The position numbers and the translations under genes are program-made. The notes below the pieces were generated by a model. That model had not been told where the DNA came from. It saw only the letters and a program-made list of their open reading frames with translations, and did not search any database. This document shows positions 8,413 through 17,429 of a stretch of 64,000 bases of DNA, one piece after another (the first letter of the stretch is position 1; each line of letters opens with the position of its first letter). The DNA is from Palsa-513 sp036510225 (GTDB lineage: Bacteria > Actinomycetota > Thermoleophilia > Solirubrobacterales > Solirubrobacteraceae), in assembly GCA_036510225.1 (NCBI GenBank), contig DATCEH010000067.1, positions 29,757-93,756 of the forward strand, given 5' to 3'.

Positions 8413-9524
8413 TGGAGGCCGTCGCGATCTCGCCGGGTGCGTCGCTCGGGGACCGGTACACGCTGCGCCGACGGCTCGGCGCCGGCGGGATGGCCTCGGT
8501 CTGGCTGGCCGACGACGACGTTCTCGGACGCGCGGTCGCGGTCAAGGTGATGGCCGACACGCTCGCCTTCGACCCGCACTACCGGACGCGGTTTGAACGG
8601 GAGGCTCGCGCCGCTGCGTCGGTCTCGCACCGGAACATCGTCCCGGTCTACGACTACGGGCTGCATGACGACCGGCCGTTCCTGGTCATGGAGTACGTAA
8701 CCGGAGGCAGCCTGGCCGACGTCCTCGCCGGCCGCCGGCGGGTCCTGCCGGACGCGGCCGAGATCGCCGTCGAGCTGCTCGGCGCCCTGGGCTGCGTCCA
8801 CGCCGCCGGACTCGTCCACCGCGACGTCAAGCCCGCGAACATCCTGCTCGACGGCGCCGGCCACGCCCGCCTGACCGACTTCGGCATCGCCCAGCCCGAG
8901 GACGCCGCGTCGCTGACGCAGACCGGCATGATCGTCGGCAGCATCCGCTACCTCGCGCCCGAGGTAACCGCCGGGGCCAGGGCGACGGCCGCGGCCGACC
9001 TCTTCGCGGTCGGTGTCGTCCTGCGTGAGCTCGCCGACCGCGCTCCGGCGCCCGGGCTCTCGCTCCTGATCGACGCGCTCACGGCGCAGCAGCCCGACGA
9101 CCGGCCGAGCTCCGCCGAGGCAGCCGTCGGGCTGCTCGCGACCCGCCCCGCCGAGGCCGGCGAGCCCGACGAGCCGACCGCACCGACCCGCGTCGCGCCG
9201 GCCGTCGGCCCGGCGAGCGGCGCGGTCCCACGCTCACCGCGAACGGCGCGCCACCCCGCTCGCCCGGGCGGTCCCGCGGCTCCGGATCTCCACGCTCGAC
9301 GGCCGGCTCTGGCACTCCGCGTGGCGCCGCGCGCGCTCGCCGCCGCCGCCGTGGTCGTGCTCGTGCTCGTGGTCATCGCGGTCCTGATCGCGACTCAGGG
9401 CGGCGGGTCGCCGTCGGGTGCGACGGCCGCCCCGACAGCCGGTCGCCCGGCTGCCGCCGGGGCGCCCCTGTCCAGCCAGCTCAGCACGCTGCGAGGGATC
9501 GTCGCCAGCGCCGCCAAGCCGTAG
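8412..9524 (+). CDS. PknB-like serine/threonine protein kinase, single-pass
   Basis: A 370-residue bacterial Hanks-type kinase. It has the glycine loop LGAGGMASV (about 22-30), the AVKVM lysine (about 45), HRDVKPANILL with catalytic Asp138, DFG 156-158 and the activation segment MIVGSIRYLAPEV. The C-lobe is unusually short: the region after GVVLRELADR runs straight into LSLLIDALTAQQPDDRPSS, missing the usual TG-x-PPF stretch. A juxtamembrane linker (about 245-300) is followed by a single helix (about 308-327). Only about 43 residues lie outside, so there are no PASTA repeats. Sensing may depend on the adjacent lipoprotein and membrane protein. Confidence 0.88.
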   Translation: MEAVAISPGASLGDRYTLRRRLGAGGMASVWLADDDVLGRAVAVKVMADTLAFDPHYRTRFEREARAAASVSHRNIVPVYDYGLHDDRPFLVMEYVTGGSLADVLAGRRRVLPDAAEIAVELLGALGCVHAAGLVHRDVKPANILLDGAGHARLTDFGIAQPEDAASLTQTGMIVGSIRYLAPEVTAGARATAAADLFAVGVVLRELADRAPAPGLSLLIDALTAQQPDDRPSSAEAAVGLLATRPAEAGEPDEPTAPTRVAPAVGPASGAVPRSPRTARHPARPGGPAAPDLHARRPALALRVAPRALAAAAVVVLVLVVIAVLIATQGGGSPSGATAAPTAGRPAAAGAPLSSQLSTLRGIVASAAKP

Positions 9525-9727
9525 CGGGCCGCCGCCGAGGACGTCGTCGATCCCACCGGCCCGCCCGCGCCCAGCACCGGTCGGCCCGTATGTCCGAGCT
9601 CCCTTGGACCGCTTCGGACCAGCGGGCCCAGACGCCCGGAATGCCGCCGTCCGCGCGGCGGCCCCCGGGCCTTGCCGGGGAACGCGGTGCTACGGTTCGG
9701 GACCCTCACTCAAGACAGGACGTCCGC

Positions 9728-11017
9728 ATGCCCGACCTACCCGCCGACTACTTCGAGCGCCCGCTCGCCGAGGTGGACCCGGAGATCGCAGCCGCGATCG
9801 AGGCCGAGATCCGCCGCCAGCAGGACACGCTCGAGATGATCGCCTCGGAGAACTTCGTGCCCCGCGCCGTACTCGAGTGCCAGGGGTCCGTGCTCACCAA
9901 CAAGTACGCCGAGGGCTATCCCGGCCGGCGGTACTACGGCGGCTGCGAGAACGTCGACGTGATCGAGCGGCTCGCGATCGCCCGGGCGAAGGCCGTGTTC
10001 GGCGGCGAGCATGCCAACGTCCAACCGCACAGCGGCTCCCAGGCGAACGCCTGCGTCTACCACGCCCTGCTGCGGCCGGGTGACACGATCATGGGGCTCG
10101 CCCTCCCCCACGGCGGACACCTCACGCACGGCATGAAGGGCAACGTCTCCGGGCGGCTCTACGACATCGCGCCGTACGAGGTCTCACCGGAGACGTACCT
10201 CATCGACATGGACGAAGTCGAGCGGATCGCCCTCGAGCGCCGGCCGAGGCTGCTCCTCGCCGGCTGGTCGGCCTACCCGCGGATCCAGGATTTCGAGCGC
10301 TTCCGGGCGATCGCAGACCACGTGGGCGCGCTGTTCATGGTCGACATGGCCCACTTCGCCGGCCTCGTCGCCGCCGGCATCCACCCCAGCCCGGTGCCGT
10401 ACGCCGACGTCGTGACGACGACCACGCACAAGACGATCGGCGGGCCGCGCGCCGGGATGATCATCTGCCGGGAGGAGCATGCCAAGAAGATCGACTCGGC
10501 CGTCTTCCCCGGTCAGCAGGGCGGTCCGCTCGAACACGTGATCGCCGCGAAGGCCGTCGCCCTGCGGATCGCCGCGACCGACCAGTTCCGCGAGCGGCAG
10601 GACCGGACCGTGGCCGGCGCGAAGGCGCTCGCCGCCGCCCTGCTCGAGACCGGGCACGGCGTCGACGTCCTCACCGGGGGCACCGACGTCCACCTCGTGC
10701 TCGTCGACCTCCGTGAGTCCGAGCTGACCGGTCAGGACGGGGAGGATCGCCTCCACGAGATCGGCATCACCGTGAATCGGAACGCCGTGCCCTTCGACCC
10801 GCGCCCGCCGATGGTCTCCAGCGGTCTGCGCATCGGCACGCCGGCGCTCGCGACCCGCGGCGTCACGGTCGAGGACTTCGAGCAGATCGGGCAGATCATC
10901 TCCCGCGCCCTCCAACCCGACTTCGACGCCGCGCGGGCGGAGCTCGCCGAGCGAGTCAGCGCGATCGCCGAGCGCTACCCGCTGTACGCCCACCTCGACA
11001 CGCCAGCCGCCGTCTGA
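9728..11017 (+). CDS. glyA: Serine hydroxymethyltransferase
   Basis: A 429-residue PLP enzyme converting serine and tetrahydrofolate to glycine and 5,10-methylene-THF in the cytoplasm. Signature stretches are LEMIASENFVP (about 35-45), NKYAEGYPGRRYYGG, VDMAHFAGLVAAG and the PLP-lysine motif TTTTHKTIGGPRAG with Lys235. C-terminal GLRIGTPALATRG binds the cofactor. The start at ATG 9728 matches the usual N-terminus. It is followed about 70 bases later by metK, so two one-carbon enzymes sit together, and purU and pabBC lie nearby. About 200 bases upstream hold no gene and no recognisable riboswitch. Confidence 0.97.
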   Translation: MPDLPADYFERPLAEVDPEIAAAIEAEIRRQQDTLEMIASENFVPRAVLECQGSVLTNKYAEGYPGRRYYGGCENVDVIERLAIARAKAVFGGEHANVQPHSGSQANACVYHALLRPGDTIMGLALPHGGHLTHGMKGNVSGRLYDIAPYEVSPETYLIDMDEVERIALERRPRLLLAGWSAYPRIQDFERFRAIADHVGALFMVDMAHFAGLVAAGIHPSPVPYADVVTTTTHKTIGGPRAGMIICREEHAKKIDSAVFPGQQGGPLEHVIAAKAVALRIAATDQFRERQDRTVAGAKALAAALLETGHGVDVLTGGTDVHLVLVDLRESELTGQDGEDRLHEIGITVNRNAVPFDPRPPMVSSGLRIGTPALATRGVTVEDFEQIGQIISRALQPDFDAARAELAERVSAIAERYPLYAHLDTPAAV

Positions 11018-11089
11018 GTTGTCACCGCGCCTCAAGCGTGCTCACCTGACAGCCAACTTCAACACAAGAAAGCAAGGGACCCCTAGCGC

Positions 11090-12322
11090 ATGACGCAAAC
11101 GAGCGACAACGAGTACCTGTTCACATCGGAGTCGGTGACCGAGGGTCACCCCGACAAGGTCGCCGACCAGATCTCCGACGGCGTCCTCGACGCCGTGCTG
11201 GCCGGGGACCCGCTCGGCCGGGTCGCCTGCGAGACGCTCGTGAACACCGGGCTGGTCGTCGTCTCCGGCGAGATCTCGACCGAGATCTACGTCGACATCC
11301 AGCAGGTCGCCCGGGAGACGATCCGCAAGATCGGCTACGTCGATGCCGAGCTCGGCTTCTCGGCCGACTCGTGCGCCGTGCTGAACGCGATCGACAAGCA
11401 GTCGCCGGACATCGCCCAGGGCGTCAACCAGGCCTATGAGACGCGGACCGACGCGACCGACGACGACGAGCTCGACGTCGCGGGCGCCGGCGACCAGGGC
11501 ATGATGTTCGGCTACGCGAGCAACGAGACGCCGTCCCTGATGCCGCTGCCGATCTCGCTCGCCCACCAGCTGGCCAAGCAGCTCGCGGCCGTCCGCCACG
11601 ACGGGTCGCTCGACTACCTGCGCCCGGACGGCAAGACCCAGGTCTCGGTCCGCTACGTCGACGGCCGGCCGGTGTCAATCGAGAAGCTCCTGATCTCGAC
11701 ACAGCACGCAGAGCGGGCGACGCAGAAGCAGATCACAGACGACCTCTGGGAGCTCGTCGTCGTGCCGGTCCTGCCGGCCGACATGTACGACGCGAACGCC
11801 CTCCGGCGCGACTTCCTCGTCAACCCGACCGGCCGCTTCGTGATCGGCGGGCCGGTCGGCGACTGCGGGCTGACCGGGCGCAAGATCATCGTCGACACCT
11901 ATGGCGGGATGGCCCGGCACGGGGGCGGCGCGTTCAGCGGCAAGGACCCGTCGAAGGTCGACCGCTCAGCCGCGTACGCGTCGCGCTGGGTCGCCAAGAA
12001 CATCGTCGCCGCCGGCCTCGCCGACCGCTGCGAGGTCCAGGTCGCCTACGCGATCGGCGTCGCCCACCCGGTCTCGCTGATGGTCGAGACGTTCGGCACC
12101 GAGAAGATCGGCCGCGGGCGGATCGCCGAGCTCGTCGCCGAGCACTTCGACATGCGGCCGGGCGCCTTCCGCGAGGAGCTCCGCCTCCACCGCCCGATCT
12201 ACCAGAAGACCGCCGCCTACGGCCACTTCGGCCGCGACGACGAGGACTTCACCTGGGAGCAGACCGGCAAGGCCGAGGCCCTCCGCGAAGCCGCCGGCCT
12301 GGCCGAGTCGGTCCCCGCCTGA
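11090..12322 (+). CDS. metK: S-adenosylmethionine synthetase
   Basis: A 410-residue MetK that makes SAM from methionine and ATP. It shows FTSESVTEGHPDKVADQISD (catalytic His of EGHPDK), the ATP-binding GAGDQGMMFGYA (about 127-138), the phosphate-binding GGGAFSGKDPSKVDRS and a C-terminal PIYQKTAAYGHFGR. Length and motif order are standard. The last roughly 100 bases are shared, antisense, with the 3' end of the pabB-pabC fusion on the minus strand. Its 72-base leader is too short for a SAM-I riboswitch. Confidence 0.97.
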   Translation: MTQTSDNEYLFTSESVTEGHPDKVADQISDGVLDAVLAGDPLGRVACETLVNTGLVVVSGEISTEIYVDIQQVARETIRKIGYVDAELGFSADSCAVLNAIDKQSPDIAQGVNQAYETRTDATDDDELDVAGAGDQGMMFGYASNETPSLMPLPISLAHQLAKQLAAVRHDGSLDYLRPDGKTQVSVRYVDGRPVSIEKLLISTQHAERATQKQITDDLWELVVVPVLPADMYDANALRRDFLVNPTGRFVIGGPVGDCGLTGRKIIVDTYGGMARHGGGAFSGKDPSKVDRSAAYASRWVAKNIVAAGLADRCEVQVAYAIGVAHPVSLMVETFGTEKIGRGRIAELVAEHFDMRPGAFREELRLHRPIYQKTAAYGHFGRDDEDFTWEQTGKAEALREAAGLAESVPA

Positions 12323-14499
12323 GCCAACGCACCACGGAGCAGCAGGCAGCAGGCGCCGGGCGGCCTGAGCGGTCGCCCGTCGCACGACGTGACCGGCTCG
12401 ACCCCGCCGAGCGAGCCGGTCACGAACACCTCAATCGCGCGTGAGAGCCGGTCGGCCGAGATCTCCTCGACGCGCAGCTCGAGCCCGACCCGCCCGGCGA
12501 CCCGCATGATCGCGGCGCGGGTCACCCCCGGCAGGAGGCGACCGTCGACCGGCGGCGTGATCAGGCGTCCGTCCGGGTCGACGATGAACAGGTTCGAGCG
12601 CGACGCCTCGAGGAGGCGGCCGTCGGCGTCGCAGAACAACGGCTGCTCGGGCGCGACGCTCAGCTCGAAGGCTTCGATCAGCCGGCGATCCACCCATTTG
12701 TGGACGCCGAGGCCGCCGGGGATCGTGATCGTTCGCAGGGCGACCGCCGGACGGTCCGCAGGCAGCGGCGACGTGGTGAGCGCCAATGCCACCACCCCCC
12801 GCCCGGGACGGGCGCTCAGACGCAGCCGGGCCAAGCGGCCCGCCTCGCCGGCCGCGGCGGCCTCGACCAGACCGGCCGTCTGCGCGGGCAGGCGCAGGCC
12901 GTAGAGCACGTCCACGCTCGCCGCCAGGCGCGCCAGGTGTCGCTCGGGTGCGACCGTCCGCCCGTCACGGACGAGCATCGTCTCGAAGACACCCGCCCGC
13001 GGGTCCGGCCGGGGCACCGGCCGGGCGGCCAGCCGCGCGGGGAGCGGCGCCGCCCGGAACCTGGCCGGCCCGTTGCCCCCGCGGGCCGGGAGCGGGCCTG
13101 CCGGCCGCAGGGCGGGTACGTCGGGACCGAGCCGTGCGCCGATCGCGCGGAGCAGCGGCTCGAGCTTGACAAGGCATTCGCCGAGCTCGTCGACCGGGTC
13201 CGAGTCGGCGACGATCCCCCCGCCGACGCCGAGCCAGACGTCGTCGCCGGCGAACTCGAAGGTTCTGATCGCCACGCTCAGCTCGAGCCCGGCCAGCGGG
13301 CTGACGAAGCCGATCGCTCCGGTGTAGACCTCGCGGGCCGTGCTCTCGAGCTCGGCGATCACGTCGACGGCGGCGACCTTCGGAGCACCGGTCACAGATC
13401 CCGGGGGAAACGCCGCCCGGACGAGCTCGCCGTCGCCGACGTCGGGCGCCACCCTCCCGACGACCTCGGAGACGAGGTGCCAGACGCCCGTGTGGGGCCG
13501 GGCCTGGGCGAGCGCGGCGACACGGATCGAGCCGACCTCGCAGACGCGGCCGAGGTCGTTGCGGACGAGGTCGACGATCATCACGTTCTCGGCCCGGTCC
13601 TTCACCGACGCGCCGAGGCCCGCGGCCGACGCCCGCGCGGCGCTCGCGTCTCCCGGCCGGCGGCACGTCCCCTTGATCGGCGCGCTCCGCGCCCGGCGGC
13701 CGATCCGCTCGAGGAAGAGCTCGGGCGAGAGGCTGACGACCGAGCCCCACGGTCCACCGAGCCAGGCCGCGCGATCGGGCCGCAACCGGGGAACCCCCGT
13801 CGCGAAGAGGTCGACCGGCTCGCCGGTCATCCGTCCGGCGATCCGCCGGGCGAGGTTCGCCTGGAAGAGGTCGCCCGCATGGATCCGCTCGCGGCAGGCC
13901 TCGATCGCCAGGGCGTGCCCGCCCGGACCGGGCGTCGCGGTCCAGGCGGACGTCGAGAACGGCCGCGGCCGGGGCGTCCGACCGGCGGCCCGGCGGCAGA
14001 GCTCGACCAGCCGAGCGCGGATCGCCGGGGCACGGCGCTCGGTCCAGAGGGCCTCGAACCACCACCGGCCGGCGGCGTCGAGGTGCAGCAGATGGTCATA
14101 GAAGCCGAGCTCGAACTCCGGCAGCCGCCGACTCCACGGCGGGCCCGCGCTGACCGCCTCGACGCGTTCGGCCAGCCGGTAGCCGAGGTATCCGAACCAC
14201 CCTCCGCCAACCGGCTGTCCGCCGCCCGAGTCCCGGCCCCGGGCGATCAGGGGCAGGTCCTCGAGCAGCGCGAACGGGTCATCATCGGGGCGGGCAACCC
14301 GGATCGGTCGCGATCCGATCAGTGCGCCGCCGCCCGCCCACAGCCCGATCAGGGCGAACGGGCGGACGTCGTCGCGAACGAGCAGGGCGGCCTGCTCGGG
14401 CTCCAGGCGCCAGGGCAGGGCGAGCCGGACGGCCCGCGCCGAGGAGACGCCGGCCACCGGTCCGCTGGGCACACGACGGATCGTAGCCAGACCTGTCAC
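12217..14499 (-). CDS. pabBC: Aminodeoxychorismate synthase component I / aminodeoxychorismate lyase fusion
   Basis: A 760-residue fusion making 4-aminobenzoate for folate. The PabB part (about 1-480) has the chorismate-enzyme motifs PIKGTCRRPGD, ENVMIVDLVRNDLGRV, FPPGSVTGAPK and YTGAIGF. The PabC part (about 510-730) is a fold-type IV PLP enzyme with HKWVDRR (PLP Lys), EASRSNLFIV and LPGVTRAAIM. The glutamine amidotransferase PabA is not in the window. The GTG start at 14499 lies inside the ECF41-type promoter of the divergent operon, so expression of the two may interfere. The last 35 or so residues (after about 725) are read antisense to metK and look unconstrained. Confidence 0.93.
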   Translation of the reverse strand: MTGLATIRRVPSGPVAGVSSARAVRLALPWRLEPEQAALLVRDDVRPFALIGLWAGGGALIGSRPIRVARPDDDPFALLEDLPLIARGRDSGGGQPVGGGWFGYLGYRLAERVEAVSAGPPWSRRLPEFELGFYDHLLHLDAAGRWWFEALWTERRAPAIRARLVELCRRAAGRTPRPRPFSTSAWTATPGPGGHALAIEACRERIHAGDLFQANLARRIAGRMTGEPVDLFATGVPRLRPDRAAWLGGPWGSVVSLSPELFLERIGRRARSAPIKGTCRRPGDASAARASAAGLGASVKDRAENVMIVDLVRNDLGRVCEVGSIRVAALAQARPHTGVWHLVSEVVGRVAPDVGDGELVRAAFPPGSVTGAPKVAAVDVIAELESTAREVYTGAIGFVSPLAGLELSVAIRTFEFAGDDVWLGVGGGIVADSDPVDELGECLVKLEPLLRAIGARLGPDVPALRPAGPLPARGGNGPARFRAAPLPARLAARPVPRPDPRAGVFETMLVRDGRTVAPERHLARLAASVDVLYGLRLPAQTAGLVEAAAAGEAGRLARLRLSARPGRGVVALALTTSPLPADRPAVALRTITIPGGLGVHKWVDRRLIEAFELSVAPEQPLFCDADGRLLEASRSNLFIVDPDGRLITPPVDGRLLPGVTRAAIMRVAGRVGLELRVEEISADRLSRAIEVFVTGSLGGVEPVTSCDGRPLRPPGACCLLLRGALAQAGTDSARPAASRRASALPVCSQVKSSSSRPKWP

Positions 14500-14520
14500 G
14501 GGCGTCCCGGCGATCTCGTC
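14494..14520 (+). promoter_or_regulatory. ECF41-type promoter (TGTCACG-N16-CGTC)
   Basis: TGTCACG at 14494-14500, a 16-base spacer and CGTC at 14517-14520 match the published ECF41 promoter pattern (TGTCACA-N16-CGTC) with one difference. It lies 34 bases before the ATG of the epimerase gene that forms an operon with the ECF41 sigma factor. Autoregulated promoters are a known property of this group. The -35 element overlaps the GTG start of the divergent pabBC gene. Confidence 0.75.
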
Positions 14521-14553
14521 ATAGGGTTGTAAAGCGACGAAAGGGAGCTCGAG

Positions 14554-15495
14554 ATGAAGGTTCTGGTTGCCGGCGCGTCAGGCGCACTCGGGAGGCAGCT
14601 CGTCCCACGCCTGGTCGGGCGGGGCGACGAAGTGGTCGGGATGACGCGCACGTCGTCCAAGCAGGAGGCGATCCGCGCGCTGGGTGCGACGCCTGTGCTC
14701 GCCGACGCGCTCGACGCCGACGCCGTCGCGAGCGTCGTGGAGCAGGCCGCGCCCGACGTGATCGTCCACGAGCTGACGGCCCTCTCCGGGTCGCTCGACA
14801 TGCGCCACTTCGACCGCGACTTCGCCCAGACGAACCGCCTGCGCACGGAGGCGACCGACCATCTGCTCGCGGCCGGACAGGCCGCTCGCGTGCGAAGGTT
14901 CGTCGCCCAGAGCTTCGCCGGCTGGCCGTTCGCCCGGATCGGCGGGCCGGTCAAGACCGAGGAGGATCCGCTCGACCCGACGCCGCCCGGCGGGATGCGC
15001 GAGACGTTCGCGGCGATCCGTCATCTCGAGGACGCCGTGGTCGGGGCGACCTGGACCGAGGGGATCGTGCTCCGGTACGGCGGCTTCTACGGGCCGGGAA
15101 CGTCGATGGCCCGCGACGGCGAGCATGCCGCGCTGATCCGCAGGCGGAGGTTTCCCGTCGTCGGCGACGGTGCCGGCGTCTGGTCGTTCATCCATATCGC
15201 CGATGCCGCCCAGGCCACGGCCGACGCGGTGTCCCGCGGCCGGCGGGGGATCTACAACATCGTCGACGATGACCCGGCGCGTGTCGCCGACTGGCTGCCC
15301 GCGGTGGCGGCGACGCTCGGCGGAAAGCCGCCCCGCCGGGTGCCCCGCGTGGTCGGCCGGCTGCTGGCCGGAGAGGCGGCAGCGGTCATGATGACCGAGG
15401 TGCGGGGCGCGTCGAATGCGAAGGCCAAGCGCGAGCTGGGCTGGCAGCCCGGTCACCCGAGCTGGCGCGAGGGGTTCGCCGGGGAGGCCGCGTGA
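14554..15495 (+). CDS. NAD(P)-binding epimerase/reductase, ECF41-linked
   Basis: A 313-residue atypical short-chain dehydrogenase. VLVAGASGALGRQLV (about 3-17) is the Rossmann glycine motif, and DVIVHELTALS and VLRYGGFYGPG follow the extended-SDR layout. SFIHIADAAQATADAV is the substrate-side segment. The start ATG 14554 is preceded by GGGAG. It overlaps the sigma-factor gene by GTGA. ECF41 sigma factors are characteristically paired with a carboxymuconolactone decarboxylase, oxidoreductase or epimerase (COE) gene; this is the COE partner. Its substrate is unknown. Confidence 0.82.
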   Translation: MKVLVAGASGALGRQLVPRLVGRGDEVVGMTRTSSKQEAIRALGATPVLADALDADAVASVVEQAAPDVIVHELTALSGSLDMRHFDRDFAQTNRLRTEATDHLLAAGQAARVRRFVAQSFAGWPFARIGGPVKTEEDPLDPTPPGGMRETFAAIRHLEDAVVGATWTEGIVLRYGGFYGPGTSMARDGEHAALIRRRRFPVVGDGAGVWSFIHIADAAQATADAVSRGRRGIYNIVDDDPARVADWLPAVAATLGGKPPRRVPRVVGRLLAGEAAAVMMTEVRGASNAKAKRELGWQPGHPSWREGFAGEAA

Positions 15496-16415
15496 CCGGC
15501 GGCCGCGACCAGCTGCTCGAGCAGCTGCGCCCAGCGGCGTTCGCCGTTGCCTACCGGATGCTCGGGAGCGTCGCCGAGGCCGAGGACGTCGTCCAGGACG
15601 CGCTGATGCGGGTCAACGCGGCGCTCGACGCCGGCCAGCGGATCGAGTCGCCGCCGGCCTACATGACGACCGTGACGACCCGCCTGGCGATCGACCAGCT
15701 GCGCTCGGCCCGTGTCCGGAGGGAGACCTACGTCGGCGACTGGCTGCCCGAGCCGCTCGTCAGCGACCGCTCGGAGGATCCGGCCGGCCAGGCCGAGACG
15801 GCCGATTCGCTGTCGCTCGCGTTCCTCGTCCTCCTCGAGAGTCTGTCTCCCGACCAGCGGGCGGTTCTGCTCCTGCGTGACGTCTTCGACTACGGGTACC
15901 CCGAGATCGCCGGGATCGTCGGCAAGACCGATCAGAACGCCCGCCAGCTGGCGGCGCGCGCCAGGCGTCACGTCGGGCAGCGCCGGCCGCGCTTCGACGT
16001 CTCGCGGGCCGAACGCGACCGCCTGGCCGAGCGATTCTTCGCGGCGACGCAGGACGGCGACCTCGCCGGACTCGAGCAGCTCCTCTCGGCCGACGTCGTC
16101 CTCCGCGGCGACGGCGGCGGCAAGGTCCCCGCGCTGGCCCGGTCGGTCCACGGCCGCGGTCGGGTCGCCCGGACGCTGCTGGCCTGGGCGCGGGCGGGCG
16201 CGAGGTCCGGACGGTCGAGCGTCCGCCGAGTCGACGTCAACGGTCAGCCGGGCGCCCTGCTGATGGGCCCTGACGACCGGTTGATCGGCGTGATGGCCCT
16301 TGACATCGCCGACGGCGAGATCCAGGGCGTCAAATCGCTCGTCAACCCCGACAAGCTCGGCCACATCGGTTCGGTGACCGACCTTCGAGAGCTTTTACGC
16401 CGGCCCGAAGCCTGA
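15492..16415 (+). CDS. ECF41-group RNA polymerase sigma factor with SnoaL-like C-terminal domain
   Basis: A 307-residue sigma factor. Region 2 is near AFAVAYRMLGSVAEAEDVVQ (about 16-35) and region 4 near LSPDQRAVLLLRDVFDYGYPEIAGI (about 118-142). A C-terminal SnoaL-like domain (about 170-300) replaces a separate anti-sigma factor. Three signatures of the ECF41 group are visible: WLPEP at 84-88 in the linker, DGGGK at 207-211 and NPDKL at 285-289. In this group the C-terminal extension controls sigma activity. The gene is co-transcribed with the upstream epimerase from a matching ECF41 promoter. Confidence 0.92.
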   Translation: MTGGRDQLLEQLRPAAFAVAYRMLGSVAEAEDVVQDALMRVNAALDAGQRIESPPAYMTTVTTRLAIDQLRSARVRRETYVGDWLPEPLVSDRSEDPAGQAETADSLSLAFLVLLESLSPDQRAVLLLRDVFDYGYPEIAGIVGKTDQNARQLAARARRHVGQRRPRFDVSRAERDRLAERFFAATQDGDLAGLEQLLSADVVLRGDGGGKVPALARSVHGRGRVARTLLAWARAGARSGRSSVRRVDVNGQPGALLMGPDDRLIGVMALDIADGEIQGVKSLVNPDKLGHIGSVTDLRELLRRPEA

Positions 16416-16444
16416 CTGCGCGGGCGGTATGCTCGACTGCGGAG

Positions 16445-16777
16445 ATGGCCTACGACGAGGACCTCGCAAACCGCGTCCGGGAGCTGCTCGCCGACGAGGA
16501 CGCGATCACCGAGAAGCAGATGTTCGGCGGCCTCGCGTTCCTCCTCCGGGGCAACATGTCCGTCAGCGCGTCGCGCACCGGCGGGCTGCTCGTCCGGATC
16601 AGGCCGTCCGACACAGCCGCGTGCCTCAAGCGTCCGCACGTGACCCTGATGACGATGGGCCGACGTACGATGGACGGGTGGGTGATCGTCGCACCCGACG
16701 GCCTGAAGACCAAGCGCGAGCTCGCCTCGTGGGTCACGCGGAGCCTCGAGTTCGCCAGGACGCTGCCGGCGAAGTAG
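16445..16777 (+). CDS. TfoX N-terminal domain protein
   Basis: A 110-residue single-domain protein. It begins with AYDEDLANRVRELLA, followed by the characteristic EKQMFGGLAFLLRGNMSVSA and a GLLVRIRP strand; the C-terminus is ELASWVTRSLEFARTLP. This matches the TfoX N-terminal family, found as a stand-alone domain in many bacteria. The biochemical role is not established; the competence function of TfoX should not be assumed. It starts 29 bases after the ECF41 sigma factor in the same direction and may belong to that operon. Confidence 0.8.
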   Translation: MAYDEDLANRVRELLADEDAITEKQMFGGLAFLLRGNMSVSASRTGGLLVRIRPSDTAACLKRPHVTLMTMGRRTMDGWVIVAPDGLKTKRELASWVTRSLEFARTLPAK

Positions 16778-16997
16778 GCCCTGTGGCTCGGGGTTGGTTC
16801 GTGCGTGGACCGCGGTGCGGCCTGGAGCCCTGCCGGCGAAACCTGCCGAAGAACCCCTCGACCAGGCTCAGCCGCGGGCTCCCGGCAGCCGTTCCGGGAC
16901 CTCGCGGCGGGCTCTCCCACGATGCAGCCGGTTCGCCGCCGGCGGCTCACCGAACACGCTAAAGCCAGTCCGCCCGCGTGCCGATGCAGATCGTGTG

Positions 16998-17324
16998 ATG
17001 GCTCAATATGGATCCGAAGTCCTGGCGATCGAGCTCGCGAACCTGCTCGACACGGCCCGCCCGATGCCGCTGCTGCGCGACTGCGTCCGCGTCGACAGGC
17101 ACGAGATCGACGACCGGATCGACAGGCTGACCAGAGCCGTACGCGTCGAGATCGCCGACCACGGACTCGACGAGGAGGTCGGCTCGGACATCGTGCATGC
17201 CGCGGATGATCTCCGGTACGCGACCAGCCACGCCTACCCCGTGCCGCTGACCGATCAGATCCGTCTGCCCCGCGCGCGGGCGTCATCCGTCGCGCGGGCC
17301 CTCCGCGCCGCGGCGTCGCTCTAG
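16998..17324 (+). CDS. Small SepIVA/DivIVA-like protein (tentative)
   Basis: A 108-residue, mostly helical protein. The segment IELANLLDTARPMPLLRDCV followed by VDRHEIDDRIDRLTRAV resembles the pattern of actinobacterial SepIVA-like proteins (helix, AR-x-MPM, C-V-x-R-x-E, I-D-x-L). Those act in division and cell-wall organisation. There is no membrane segment. The ATG at 16998 lacks a strong ribosome site. About 220 bases upstream (16778-16997) are GC-rich, can form hairpins and hold no gene I can support. The family link is from pattern only. Confidence 0.5.
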   Translation: MAQYGSEVLAIELANLLDTARPMPLLRDCVRVDRHEIDDRIDRLTRAVRVEIADHGLDEEVGSDIVHAADDLRYATSHAYPVPLTDQIRLPRARASSVARALRAAASL

Positions 17325-17429
17325 CAGAGCCCGGCCGTCAAGGCCGTTATCGTTCAGCCGTGCGCGCTCTCCCCGGGCGCCGGGATCGGACGAGACGACG
17401 ATGAAGCCGCGCGTGGCGAGGATCCCGAG

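Noticed and set aside
9525..9727. Possible glycine riboswitch before glyA
   Set aside because: None of the conserved glycine aptamer segments are visible; only GC-rich sequence and a weak promoter-like TACGGT.
11018..11089. SAM riboswitch before metK
   Set aside because: The leader is only 72 bases and lacks the SAM-I or SAM-IV core motifs.
16778..16997. Structured leader RNA in the gap before the SepIVA-like gene
   Set aside because: Several GC-rich hairpins can be drawn, but no known riboswitch motif is recognisable and GC content alone explains the folding.
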